Position numbers and translations under genes: made by a program | NCBI RefSeq assembly: GCF_932526225.1 | Contig: NC_064046.1 | Span: forward strand, 15,761,408-15,825,407 | DNA length: 64,000 bases | Reading direction: 5' to 3' | From: Nematostella vectensis | Lineage: Eukaryota; Cnidaria; Anthozoa; Actiniaria; Edwardsiidae | The notes under the pieces: generated by a model | Told to the model about the DNA's origin: nothing | Databases searched by the model: none | The model's input: the letters and a program-made list of their open reading frames with translations, nothing else | Part shown: piece by piece, positions 39,323 to 54,300 of the stretch | Layout: every line of letters starts with the position of its first letter | How positions within the stretch are numbered: the first letter of the stretch is position 1

Positions 39323-42300
39323 TCTTGTGTGCATAAAATATGTACAGGATCCTGAACAAAGCATGAGCACATCAAAGATGCTGAGAGTACATAAAAATGT
39401 CCCTTTACCTTCTTTTTATGTCATGACACACCAAGAACAGTATAATTAAGTATCGATATTAAAAAAAAAAAAATAAAGAAACAAAAATATGCTATCAGCG
39501 GGAATCGAACCCGGGTCGCTGCGTTAGTAGTCAAGTGCCCGCAACAAAAGACTAACGTGGCATTGCTGAAGGGAATTGTAATGAAAATTACTTTTAATAC
39601 TATTGGTATCGTAAACTATCCCAAGCAAAGTCACCATCGGACTGGAGGTTACATTCGGGAAAAGCTTCAGGGTTACATTCGGGAATTTGTTTTACGAGTG
39701 TAACATCCAAAAGGTTACAATCGATAAATTTTTTTCCGAATGTAAATTCCAAAATGTAACATTAGGAAAAAAAACAGTATACTCGGAAAAAAAGGTATAT
39801 CAATCTATTGAGCGCTATGCTCTATGTTAGAATCTACTTAATCAAGTTATTCAAGGAATCTAGTTAGTTCTTGTGTGCATAAAATATGTACAGGATCCTG
39901 AACAAAGCATGAGCACATCAAAGATGCTGAGAGTACATAAAAATGTCCCTATACCTTCTTTTTATGTCATGACACCCCAAGAACAGTATAATTAAGTATT
40001 GATATTTAAAAAAAAAAAATAAAGAAAAAAAAATAGGCTATCAGCGGGAATCGAACCCGGGTGGCTGCATTAGTAGTCAAGTGCCCGCAACGAAAGACTA
40101 ACGTGGCATTGCTGAAGGGAATTGTAATGAAAATTACTATTAATACTATTGTTATCGTAAACTATCCCAAGCAAAGTCACCATCGGACTGGAGGTTACAT
40201 TCGGGAAAAGCTTCAGGGTTACATTCGGGAATTTGTTTTACGAGTGTAACCTCCAAAAGGTTACAATCGATAAATTTTTTTCCGAATGTAAATTCCAAAA
40301 TGTAACATTAGGAAAAAAAACAGTATACTCGGAAAAAAAGGTATATCAATCTATTGAGCGCTATGCTCTATGTTAGAATCTACTTAATCAAGTTATTCAA
40401 GGAATCTAGTTAGTTCTTGTGTGCATAAAATATGTACAGGATCCTGAACAAAGCATGAGCACATCAAAGATGCTGAGAGTACATAAAAATGTCCCTATAC
40501 CTTCTTTTTATGTCATGACACCCCAAGAACAGTATAATTAAGTATTGATATTTAAAAAAAAAAATAAAGAAAAAAAATAGGCTATCAGCGGGAATCGAAC
40601 CCGGGTGGCTGCATTAGTAGTCAAGTGCCCGCAACGAAAGACTAACGTGGCATTGCTGAAGGGAATTGTAATGAAAATTACTATTAATACTATTGTTATC
40701 GTAAACTATCCCAAGCAAAGTCACCATCGGACTGGAGGTTACATTCGGGAAAAGCTTCAGGTTTACATTCTGGAAATTGTTTTACGAGTGTAACCTCCAA
40801 AAGGTTACAATCGATAATTATTGTTCCGAATGTAAATTCCAAAAAGTACCATTAGGAAAAATAAAACAGTATACTCGGAAAAAAAGGTATATCAATCTAT
40901 CGAGCGCTATGCTCTATGTTAGAATCTACTTAATGAAGTTATCCAAGGAATCTAGTTAGTTCTTGTGTGCATAAAATATGTACAGGACCCTGAACAAAGC
41001 ATGAGCACATCAAAGATGCTGAGAGTACATAAAAATGTCCCTATACCTTCTTTTTATGTCATGACACCCCAAGAACAGTATAATTAAGTATTGATATTTA
41101 AAAAAAAAAAAAAAGAAAAAAAAATAGGCTATCAGCGGGAATCGAACCCGGGTGGCTGCATTAGTAGTCAAGTGCCCGCAACGAAAGACTAACGTGGCAT
41201 TGCTGAAGGGAATTGTAATGAAAATTACTATTAATACTATTGTTATCGTAAACTATCCCAAGCAAAGTCACCATCGGACTGGAGGTTACATTCGGGAAAA
41301 GCTTCAGGGTTACATTCGGGAATTTGTTTTACGAGTGTAACCTCCAAAAGGTTACAATCGATAATTATTTTTCCGAATGTAAATTCCAAAAAGTACCATT
41401 AGGAAAAATAAAACAGTATACTCGGAAAAAAAGGTATATCAATCTATCGAGCGCTATGCTCTATGTTAGAATCTACTTAATGAAGTTATCCAAGGAATCT
41501 AGTTAGTTCTTGTGTGCATAAAATATGTACAGGACCCTGAACAAAGCATGAGCACATCAAAGATGCTGAGAGTACATAAAAATGTCCCTATACCTTCTTT
41601 TTATGTCATGACACACCAAGAACAGTATAAGTAAGTATCGATATTTAAAAAAAAAATAAAGAAAAAAAAATAGGCTATCAGCGAGAATCGAACCCGGGTC
41701 GCTGCGTTAGTAGTCAAGTGCCCGCAACGAAAGACTAACGTAGCATTGCTGAAGGGAATTGTAATGAAAATTACTTTTAATACTATTGGTATCGTAAACT
41801 ATCCCAAGCAAAGTCACCATCGGACTGGAGGTTACATTCGGGAAAAGCTTCAGGGTTACATTCGGGAATTTGTTTTAAGAGAGTAACCTCTAAAAGGTTA
41901 CAATCGATAATTTTTTTTCCGAATGTAAATTCCAAAAAGTAACATTATGAAAAATAAAACAGTATACTCGGAAAAAAAGGTATATCAATCTATCGAGCAT
42001 TATGCTCTATGTTAGAATCTACTTAATCAAGTTATCCAAGGAATCTAGTTAGTTCTTGTGTGCATAAAATATGTACAGGATCCTGAACAAAGCATGAGCA
42101 CATCAAAGATGCTGAGAGTACATAAAAATGTCCCTATACCTTCTTTTTATGTCATGACACACCAAGAACAGTATAATTAAGTATTGATATTTAAAAAAAA
42201 AATAAAGAAAAAAAATATGCTATCAGCGGGAATCGAACCCGAGTGGCTGCATTAGTAGTCAAGTGCCCGAAACGAAAGACTAACGTGGCATTGCTGAAGG

Positions 42301-45300
42301 GAATTGTAATGAAAATTACTATTAATACTATTGTTATCGTAAACTATCCCAAGCAAAGTCACCATCGGACTGGAGGTTACATTGGGGAAAAGCTTCAGCT
42401 TTACATTCGGGAATTTGTTTTACGAGTGTAACCTCCAAAAGGTTACAATCGATAATTATTTTTCCAAATGTAAATTCCAAAAAGTACCATTAGGAAAAAT
42501 AAAACAGTATACTCGGAAAAAAAGGTATATCAATCTATCGAGCGCTATGCTCTATGTTAGAATCTACTTAATGAAGTTATCCAAGGAATCTAGTTAGTTC
42601 TTGTGTGCATAAAATATGTACAGGATCCTGAACAAAGCATGAGCACATCAAAGATGCTGAGAGTACATAAAAATGTCCCTATACCTTCTTTTTATGTCAT
42701 GACACACCAAGAACAGTAAAATTAAGTATCGATATTAAAAAAAAAATAAAGAAAAAAAAAATAGGCTATCAGCGAGAATCGAACCCGGGTCGCTGCGTTA
42801 GTAGTCAAGTGCCCGCAACGAAAGACTAACGTGGCATTGCTGAAGGGAATTGTAATGAAAATTACTTTTAATACTATTGGTATCGTAAACTATCCCAAGC
42901 AAAGTCACCATCGGACTGGAGGTTACATTCGGGAAAAGCTTCAGGGTTACATTCGGGAATTTGTTTTACGAGTGTAACCTCCAAAAGGTTACAATCGATA
43001 ATTTTTTTTCCGAATGTAAATTCCAAAAAGTAACATTAGGAAAAATAAAACAGTATACTCGGAAAAAAAGGTATATCAATCTATTGAGCGTTATGCTCTA
43101 TGTGAGAATCTACTTAATCAAGTTATCCAAGGAATCTAGTTAGTTCTTGTGTGCATAAAATATGTACAGGATCCTGAACAGAGCATGAGCACATCAAAGA
43201 TGCTGAGAGTACATAAAAATGTCCCTATACCTTCTTTTTATGTCATGACACACCACGAACAGTAGAATTAAGTATCGATATTTAAAAAAAAAATAAAGAA
43301 AAAAAAATAGGCTATCAGCAAGAATCGAACCCGGGTAGCTGCGTTAGTAATCAAGTGCCCGCAACGAAAGACTAACGTGGCATTGCTAAAGGGAATTGTA
43401 AGGAAAATTACTTTTAATACTATTGGTATCGTAAACTATCCCAAGCAAAGTCACCATCGGACTGGAGGTTACATTCGGGAAAAGCTTCAGGGTTACATTC
43501 GGGAATTTGTTTTACGAGTGTAACCTCCAAAAGGTTACAATCGATAATTTTTTTTCCGAATGTAAATTCCAAAAAGTAACATTAGGAAAACTAAAACAGT
43601 ATACTCGGAAAAAAAAGGTATATCAATCTATCGAGCGCTATGCTCTATGTTAGAATCTACTTAATCAAGTTATCCAAGGAATCTAGTTAGTTCTTGTGTG
43701 CATAAAATACGTACAGGATCCTGAACAAAGCATGAGCACATCAAAGATGCTGAGAGTACATAAAAATGTCCCTATACCTTCTTTTTATGTCATGACACAC
43801 CCAGAACAGTATAATTAAGTATCGATATTTAAAAAAAAAATAAAGAAAAAAATAGGCTATCAGCGGGAATCGAACCCGGGTCGCTGCGTTAGTAGTCAAG
43901 TGCCCGCAACGAAAGACTAACGTGGCATTGCTGAAGAGAATTTTAATGAAAATTACTTTTAATACTAATAGTATCGTAAACTATCCCAAGCAAAGTAACC
44001 ATCGGACTGGAGGTTACATTCGGGAAAAGCTTCAGGGTTACATTCGGGAATTTGTTTTACGAGTGTAACCTCCAAAAGGTTACAATCGATAATTTTTTTT
44101 CCGAATGTAAATTCCAAAAAGTAACATTAGGAAAAATAAAACAGTATACTCGGAAAAAAAGGTATATCAATCTATCGAGCGCTATGCTCTATGTTAGAAT
44201 CTACTTAATCAAGTTATTCAAGGAATCTAGTTAGTTCTTGTGTGCATAAAATATGTACAGGATCCTGAACAAAGCATGAGCACATCAAAGATGCTGAGAG
44301 TACATAAAAATGTCCCTATACCTTCTTTTTATGTCATGACACACCAAGAACAATATAATTAAGTATTGATATTTAAAAAAAAAAAAATAAAGAAAAAAAA
44401 ATAGGCTATCAGCGGGAATCGAACCCGGGTGGCTGCATTAGTAGTCAAGTGCCCGCAACGAAAGACTAACGTGGCATTGCTGAAGGGAATTGTAATAAAA
44501 ATTACTATTAATACTATTGTTATCGTAAACTATCCCAAGCAAAGTCACCATCGGACTGGAGGTTACATTCGGGAAAAGCTTCAGGGTTACATTCGGAAAT
44601 TTGTTTTACGAGTGTAACCTCCAAAAGGTTACAATCGATAATTATTTTTCCGAATGTAAATTCCAAAAAGTACCATTAGGAAAAATAAAACAGTATACTC
44701 GGAAAAAAAGGTATATAAATCTATCGAGCGCTATGCTCTATGTTAGAATCTACTTAATCAAGTTATCCAAGGAATCTAGTTAGTTCTTGTGTGCATAAAA
44801 TATGTACAGGATCCTGAACAAAGCATGAGCACATCAAAGATGCTGAGAGTACATAAAAATGTCCCTATACCTTCTTTTTATGTCATGACACACCAAGAAC
44901 AGTATAATTAAGTATTGATATTTAAAAAAAAAAATAAAGAAAAAAAATAAGCTATCAGCGGGAATCGAACCCGGGTGGCTGCATTAGTAGTCAAGTGCCC
45001 GAAACGAAAGACTAACGTGGCATTGCTGAAGGGAATTGTAATGAAAATTACTATTAATACTATTGTTATCGTAAACTATCCCAAGCAAAGTCACCATCGG
45101 ACTGGAGGTTACATTGGGGAAAAGCTTCAGCTTTACATTCGGGAATTTGTTTTACGAGTGTAACCTCCAAAAGGTTACAATCGATAATTATTTTTCCGAA
45201 TGTAAATTACAAAAAGTACCATTAGGAAAAATAAAACAGTATACTCGGAAAAAAAGGTATATCAATCTATCGAGCGCTATGCTCTATGTTAGAATCTACT

Positions 45301-48300
45301 TAATGAAGTTATCCAAGGAATCTAGTTAGTTCTTGTGTGCATAAAATATGTACAGGATCCTGAACAAAGCATGAGCACATCAAAGATGCTGAGAGTACAT
45401 AAAAATGTCCCTATACCTTCTTTTTATGTCATGACACACCAAGAACAGTAGAATTAAGTATCGATATTTAAAAAAAAAATAAAGAAAAAAAAATAGGCTA
45501 TCAGCGAGAATCGAACCCGGGTAGCTGCGTTAGTAGTCAAGTGCCCGCAACGAATAACTAACGTGGCATTGCTAAAGGGAATTGTAATGAAAATTACTTT
45601 TAATACTATTGGTATCGTAAACTATCCCAAGCAAAGTCACCATCGGACTGGAGGTTACATTCGGGAAAAGCTTCAGGGTTACATTCGGGAATTTGTTTTA
45701 CGAGTGTAACCTCCAAAAGGTTACAATCGATAATTTTTTTTCCGAATGTAAATTCCAAAAAGTAACATTAGGAAAACTAAAACAGTATACTCGGAAAAAA
45801 AGGTATATCAATCTATCGAGCGCTATGCTCTATGTTAGAATCTACTTAATCAAGTTATCCAAGGAATCTAGTTAGTTCTTGTGTGCATAAAATATGTACA
45901 GGATCCTGAACAAAGCATGAGCACATCAAAGATGCTGAGAGTACATAAAAATGTCCCTATACCTTCTTTTTATGTCATGACACACCCAGAACAGTATAAT
46001 TAAGTATCGATATTTAAAAAAAAAATAAAGAAAAAAAATAGGCTATCAGCGGGAATCGAACCCGGGTCGCTGCGTTAGTAGTCAAGTGCCCGCAACGAAA
46101 GACTAACGTGGCATTGCTGAAGAGAATTTTAATGAAAATTACTTTTAATACTAATAGTATCGTAAACTATCCCAAGCAAAGTCACCATCGGACTGGAGGT
46201 TACATTCGGGAAAAGCTTCAGGGTTACATTCGGGAATTTGTTTTACGAGTGTAACCTCCAAAAGGTTACAATCGATAATTTTTTTTCCGAATGTAAATTC
46301 CAAAAAGTAACATTAGGAAAAATAAAACAGTATACTCGCAAAAAAAGGTATATCAATCTATCGAGCGCTATGCTCTATGTTAGAATCTACTTAATCAAGT
46401 TATTCAAGGAATCTAGTTAGTTCTTGTGTGCATAAAATATGTACAGGATCCTGAACAAAGCATGAGCACATCAAAGATGCTGAGAGTACATAAAAATGTC
46501 CCTATACCTTCTTTTTATGTCATGACACACCAAGAACAATATAATTAAGTATTGATATTTAAAAAAAAAAAAATAAAGAAAAAAAAATAGGCTATCAGCG
46601 GGAATCGAACCCGGGTGGCTGCATTAGTAGTCAAGTGCCCGCAACGAAAGACTAACGTGGCATTGCTGAAGGGAATTGTAATAAAAATTACTATTAATAC
46701 TATTGTTATCGTAAACTATCCCAAGCAAAGTCACCATCGGACTGGAGGTTACATTCGGGAAAAGCTTCAGGGTTACATTCGGGAATTTGTTTTACGAGTG
46801 TAACCTCCAAAAGGTTACAATCGATAATTATTTTTCCGAATGTAAATTCCAAAAAGTACCATTAGGAAAAAAAAAACAGTATACTCGGAAAAAAAGGTAT
46901 ATAAATCTATCGAGCGCTATGCTCTATGTTAGAATCTACTTAATCAAGTTATCCAAGGAATCTAGTTAGTTCTTGTGTGCATAAAATATGTACAGGATCC
47001 TGAACAAAGCATGAGCACATCAAAGATGCTGAGAGTACATAAAAATGTCCCTATACCTTCTTTTTATGTCATGACACACCAAGAACAGTATAATTAAGTA
47101 TTGATATTTAAAAAAAAAAAAATAAAGAAAAAAAATATGCTATCAGCGGGAATCGAACCCGGGTGGCTGCATTAGTAGTCAAGTGCCCGAAACGAAAGAC
47201 TAACGTGGCATTGCTGAAGGGAATTGTAATAAAAATTACTATTAATACTATTGTTATCGTAAACTATCCCAAGCAAAGTCACCATCGGACTGGAGGTTAC
47301 ATTGGGGAAAAGCTTCAGCTTTACATTCGGGAATTTGTTTTACGAGTGTAACCTCCAAAAGGTTACAATCGATAATTATTTTTCCGAATGTAAATTACAA
47401 AAAGTACCATTAGGAAAAATAAAACAGTATACTCGGAAAAAAAGGTATATCAATCTATCGAGCGCTATGCTCTATGTTAGAATCTACTTAATGAAGTTAT
47501 CCAAGGAATCTAGTTAGTTCTTGTGTGCATAAAATATGTACAGGATCCTGAACAAAGCATGAGCACATCAAAGATGCTGAGAGTACATAAAAATGTCCCT
47601 ATACCTTCTTTTTATGTCATGACACACCAAGAACAGTAAAATTAAGTATCGATATTAAAAAAAAAAATAAAGAAAAAAAAAAATAGGCTATCAGCGAGAA
47701 TCGAACCCGGGTCGCTGCGTTAGTAGTCAAGTGCCCGCAACGAAAGACTAACGTGGCATTGCTGAAGGGAATTGTAATGAAAATTACTATTAATACTATT
47801 GTTATCGTAAACTATCCCAAGCAAAGTCACCATCGGACTGGAGGTTACATTCGGGAAAAGCTTCAGGGTTACATTCGGGAATTTGTTTTACGAGTGTAAC
47901 CTCCAAAAGGTTACAATCGATAATTTTTTTTCCGAATGTAAATTCCAAAAAGTAACATTAGGAAAAATAAAACAGTATACTCGGAAAAAAAGGTATATCA
48001 ATCTATTGAGCGTTATGCTCTATGTTAGAATCTACTTAATCAAGTTATCCAAGGAATCTAGTTAGTTCTTGTGTGCATAAAATATGTACAGGATCCTGAA
48101 CAAAGCATGAGCACATCAAAGATGCTGAGAGTACATAAAAATGTCCCTATACCTTCTTTTTATGTCATGACACACCAAGAACAGTAGAATTAAGTATCGA
48201 TATTTAAAAAAAAAATAAAGAAAAAAAAATAGGCTATCAGCGAGAATCGAACCCGGGTAGCTGCGTTAGTAGTCAAGTGCCCGCAACGAATAACTAACGT

Positions 48301-51300
48301 GGCATTGCTAAAGGGAATTGTAATGAAAATTACTTTTAATACTATTGGTATTGTAAACTATCCCAAGCAAAGTCACCATCGGACTGGAGGTTACATTCGG
48401 GAAAAGCTTCAGGGTTACATTCGGGAATTTGTTTTACGAGTGTAACCTCCAAAAGGTTACAATCGATAATTTTTTTTCCGAATGTAAATTCCAAAAAGTA
48501 ACATTAGGAAAACTAAAACAGTATACTCGGAAAAAAAGGTATATCAATCTATCGAGCGCTATGCTCTATGTTAGAATCTACTTAATCAAGTTATCCAAGG
48601 AATCTAGTTAGTTCTTGTGTGCATAAAATATGTACAGGATCCTGAACAAAGCATGAGCACATCAAAGATGCTGAGAGTACATAAAAATGTCCCTATACCT
48701 TCTTTTTATGTCATGACACACCCAGAACAGTATAATTAAGTATCGATATTTAAAAAAAAAATAAAGAAAAAAAATAGGCTATCAGCGGGAATCGAACCCG
48801 TGTCGCTGCGTTAGTAGTCAAGTGCCCGCAACGAAAGACTAACGTGGCATTGCTGAAGAGAATTTTAATGAAAATTACTTTTAATACTAATAGTATCGTA
48901 AACTATCCCAAGCAAAGTCACCATCGGACTGGAGGTTACATTCGGGAAAAGCTTCAGGGTTACATTCGGGAATTTGTTTTACGAGTGTAACCTCCAAAAG
49001 GTTACAATCGATAATTTTTTTTCCGAATGTAAATTCCAAAAAGTAATATTAGGAAAAATAAAACAGTATACTCGCAAAAAAAGGTATATCAATCTATCGA
49101 GCGCTATGCTCTATGTTAGAATCTACTTAATCAAGTTATTCAAGGAATCTAGTTAGTTCTTGTGTGCATAAAATATGTACAGGATCCTGAACAAAGCATG
49201 AGCACATCAAAGATGCTGAGAGTACATAAAAATGTCCCTATACCTTCTTTTTATGTCATGACACACCAAGAACAGTATAATTAAGTATTGATATTTAAAA
49301 AAAAAAATAAAGAAAAAAAAATAGGCTATCAGCGGGAATCGAACCCGGGTGGCTGCATTAGTAGTCAAGTGCCCGCAACGAAAGACTAACGTGGCATTGC
49401 TGAAGGGAATTGTAATAAAAATTACTATTAATACTATTGTTATCGTAAACTATCCCAAGCAAAGTCACCATCGGACTGGAGGTTACATTCGGGAAAAGCT
49501 TCAGGGTTACATTCGGGAATTTGTTTTACGAGTGTAACCTCCAAAAGGTTACAATCGATAATTATTTTTCCGAATGTAAATTCCAAAAAGTACCATTAGG
49601 AAAAATAAAACAGTATACTCGGAAAAAAAGGTATATAAATCTATCGAGCGCTATGCTCTATGTTAGAATCTACTTAATCAAGTTATCCAAGGAATCTAGT
49701 TAGTTCTTGTGTGCATAAAATATGTACAGGATCCTGAACAAAGCATGAGCACATCAAAGATGCTGAGAGTACATAAAAATGTCCCTATACCTTCTTTTTA
49801 TGTCATGACACACCAAGAACAGTATAATTAAGTATCGATATTTAAAAAAAAAATAAAGAAAAAAAATATGCTATCAGCGGGAATCCAATCCGGGTCGCTG
49901 CGTTAGTAGTCAAGTGCTCGCAACTAAAGACTAACGTGGCATTGCTGAAGCGAATTGTAATGAAAATTACTTTAAATACTAATGGTATCGTAAACTATCC
50001 CAAGCAAAGTCACCATCGGACTGTAGGTTACATTCGGGAAAAGCTTCAGGGTTACATTCGGGAATTTGTTTTACGAGTGTAACCTCCAAAAGGTTACAAT
50101 CGATAATTTTTTTTCCGAATGTAAATTCCAAATAGTAACATTAGGAAAAATAAAACAGTATACTCGGAAAAAAAGGTATATCAATCTATCGAGCGCTATG
50201 CTCTATGTTAGAATCTACTTAATGAAGTTATCCAAGGAATCTAGTTAGTTCTTGTGTGCATAAAATATGTACAGGATCCTGAACAAAGCATGAGCACATC
50301 AAAGATGCGGAGAGTACATAAATATGTCCCTATACCTTCTTTTTATGTCATGACACACCAAGAACAGTATAATTAAGTATCGATATTAAAAAAAAAATAA
50401 AGAAAAAAAAAATAGGCTATCAGCGGGAATCGAACCCGGGTCGCTGCGTTAGTAGTCAAGTGCCCGCAACGAAAGACTAATGTGGCATTGCTGAAGGGAA
50501 TTGTAATGAAAATTACTTTTAATACTATTGGTATCGTAAACTATCCCAAGCAAAGTCACCATCGGACTGGAGGTTACATTCGGGAAAAGCTTTAGGGTTA
50601 CATTCGGGAATTTGTTTTACGAGTGTATCCTCCAAAAGGTTAGAAGAGATAATTTTTTTCCGAATGTAAATTCCAAAAAGTAACATTAGGAAAAATAAAA
50701 CAGTATACTCGGAAAAAAAGGTATATCAATCTATCGAGCGCTATGCTCTATGTTAGAATCTACTTAATGAAGTTATCCAAGGAACCTAGTTAGTTCTTGT
50801 GTGCATAAAATATGTACAGGATCCTGAACAAAGCATGAGCACATCAAAGATGCTGAGAGTACATAAAAATGTTCCTATACCTTTTTTTTAATGTCATGAC
50901 ACACCAAGAACAGTATAATTAAGTATCGATATTTAAAAAATAAAAAATAAAGAAAAAAAAAGGCTATCAGCGGGAATCGAACCCGGGTGGCTGCGTTAGT
51001 AGTCAAGTGCCCGCAACAAAAGACTAACGTGGCATTGCTGAAGGGAATTGTAATGAAAATTACTTTTAATACTATTGGTATCGTAAACTATCCCAAATAA
51101 AGTCACCATCGGACTGGAGGTTACATTCGGGAAAAGCTTCAGGGTTACATTCGGGAATTTGTTTTACGAGTGTAACCTCCAAAAGGTTACAATCGATAAT
51201 TTTTTTTTACGAATGTAAATTCCAAAAAGTAACATTAGGAAAAATAAAACAGTATACTCGGAAAAAAAGGTATATCAATCTATCGAGCGCTATGCTCTAT

Positions 51301-54300
51301 GTTAGAATCTACTTAATCAAGTTATCCAAGGAATCTAGTTAGTTCTTGTGTGCATAAAATATGTACAGGATCCTGAACAAAGCATGAGCACATCAAAGAT
51401 GCTGAGAGTACATAAAAATGTCCCTATACCTTCTTTTTATGTCATGACACACCAAGAACAGTATAATTAAGTATCGATATTTAAAAAAAAAATAAAGAAA
51501 AAAAAAATAGGCTATCAGCGAGAATCGAACCCGGGTCGCTGCGTTAGTAGTCAAGTGACCGCAACGAAAGATTAACGTGGCATTGCTGAAGGGAATTTAA
51601 ACAAAAATCACTTTTAATACTATTGGTATCGTAAACTATCCCAAGCAAAGTCACCATCGGACTGGAGGTTACATTCGGGAAAAGCTTCAGGGTTACATTC
51701 GGAAATTTGTTTTACGAGAGTAACCTCCAAAAGGTTACAATCGATAATTTTTTTTCCGAATGTAAATTCCAAATAGTAACATTAGGAAAAATAAAACAGT
51801 ATACTCGGAAAAAAAGGTATATCAATCTATTGAGCGCTATGCTCTATGTTAGAATCTACTTAATCAAGTTATCCAAGGAATCTAGTTAGTTCTTGTGTGC
51901 ATAAAATATGTACAGTATCCTGAACAAAGCATTAGCACATCAAAAATGCTGAGAGTACATAAAAATGTCCCTATACCTTCTTTTTATGTCATGACACACC
52001 AAGAACAGTATAATTAAGTATCGATATTTAAAAAAAAAAATAAAGAAAAAAAAATAGGCTATCAGCGAGAATCGAACCCGGGTCGCTGCGTTAGTAGTCA
52101 AGTGCCCGCAACGAAAGACTAACGTGGCATTGCTGAAGGGAATTGTAACGAAAATTACTTTTAATACTATTGGTATCGTAAACTATCCCAAGCAAAGTCA
52201 ACATCGGACTGGAGGTTACATTTGGGAAAAGCTTCAGGGTTACATTCGGAAATTTGTTTTACGAGAGTAACCTCCAAAAGGTTACAATCGATAATTTTTT
52301 TTCCGAATGTAAATTCCAAAAAGTAACATTAGGAAAAATAAAACAGTATACTCGGAAAAAAAGGTATATCAATCTATCGAGCGTTATGCTCTATGTTAGA
52401 ATCTACTTAATCAAGTTATCCAAGGAATCTAGTTAGTTCTTGTGTGCATAAAATATGTACAGGATCCTGAACAAAGCATGAGCACATCAAAGATGCTGAG
52501 AGTACATAAAAATGTTCCTATACCTTCTTTTAATGTCATGACACACCGAGAACAGTATAATTAAGTATCGATATTTAAAAAATATAAAATAAAGAAAAAA
52601 AAAGGCTATCAGCGGGAATCGAACCCGGGTAGCTGCGTTAGTAGTCAAGTGCCCGCAACGAAAGACTAACGTGGCATTGCTGAAGGGAATTGTAATGAAA
52701 ATTACTTTTAATACTATTGGTATCGTAAACTATCCCAAGCAAAGTCACCATCGGACTGGAGGTTACATTCGGGAAAAGCTTCAGGGTTACATTCGGGAAT
52801 TTGTTTTACGAGTTTAATTTCCAAAAGGTTACAATCGATAATTTTTTTTCCGAATGTAAATTCCAAAAAGTAACATTAGGAAAAATTAAACAGTATACTC
52901 GGAAAAAAAGGTATATCAATCTATCGAGCGCTATGCTCTATGTTACAATCTACTTAATGAAGTTATCCAAGGAATCTAGTTAGTTCTTGTGTGCATAAAA
53001 TATGTACAGGATCCTGAACAAAGCATGAGCACATCAAAGATGCTGAGAGTACATAAAAATGTCCCTATACCTTCTTTTTATGTCATGACACACCAAGAAC
53101 AGTATAATTAAGTATCGATATTTAAAAAAAAAATAAAGAAAAAAAAATAGTCTATCAGCGGGAATCGAACCCGGGTCGCTTCGTTAGTAGTCAAGTGACC
53201 GCAACGAAAGACTAACGTGGCATTGCTGAAGGGAATTGTAATGAAAATTACTTTTAATACTATTGGTATCGTAAACTATCCCAAGCAAAGTCACCATCGG
53301 ACTGGAGGTTACATTCGGGAAAAGCTTTAGGGTTACATTCGGGAATTTGTTTTACGAGTGCATCCTCCAAAAGGTTACAATCGATAATTTTTTTTCCGAA
53401 TGTAAATTCCAAAAAGTAACATTAGGAAAAATAAAACAGTATACTCGGAAAAAAAGGTATATCAATCTATCGAGCGCTATGCTCTATGTTAGAATCTACT
53501 TAATCAAGTTATCCAAGGAATCTAGTTAGTTCTTGTGTGCATAAAATATGTACAGGATCCTGAACAAAGCATGAGCACATCAAAGATGCTGAGAGTACAT
53601 AAATATGTCCCTATACCTTCTTTTTATGTCATGACACACCAAGAACAGTATAATTAAGTATCGATATTAAAAAAAAAAAATAAAGAAACAAAAATATGCT
53701 ATCAGCGGGAATCGAACCCGGGTCGCTGCGTTAGTAGTCAAGTGCCCGCAACAAAAGACTAACGTGGCATTGCTGAAGGGAATTGTAATGAAAATTACTT
53801 TTAATACTATTGGTATCGTAAACTATCCCAAGCAAAGTCACCATCGGACTGGAGGTTACATTCGGGAAAAGCTTCAGGGTTACATTCGGGAATTTGTTTT
53901 ACGAGTGTAACCTCCAAAAGGTTACAATCGATAATTATTTTTCCGAATGTAAATTCCAAAAAGTAACATTAGGAAAATTAAAACAGTATACTCGGAAAAA
54001 AAGGTATATCAATCTATCGAGCGCTATGCTCTATGTTAGAATCTACTTAATCAAGTTATTCAAGGGATCTAGTTAGTTCTTGTGTGCATAAAATATGTAC
54101 AGGATCCTGAACATAGCATGAGCACATCAAAGATGCTGAGAGTACATAAAAATGTCCCTATACCTTCTTTTTATGTCATGACACACCAAGAACAGTATAA
54201 GTAAGTATCGATATTTAAAAAAAAAAATAAAGAAAAAAAAATAGGCTATCAGCGAGAATCGAACCCGGGTTGCTGCGTTAGTAGTCAAGTGCCCGCAACG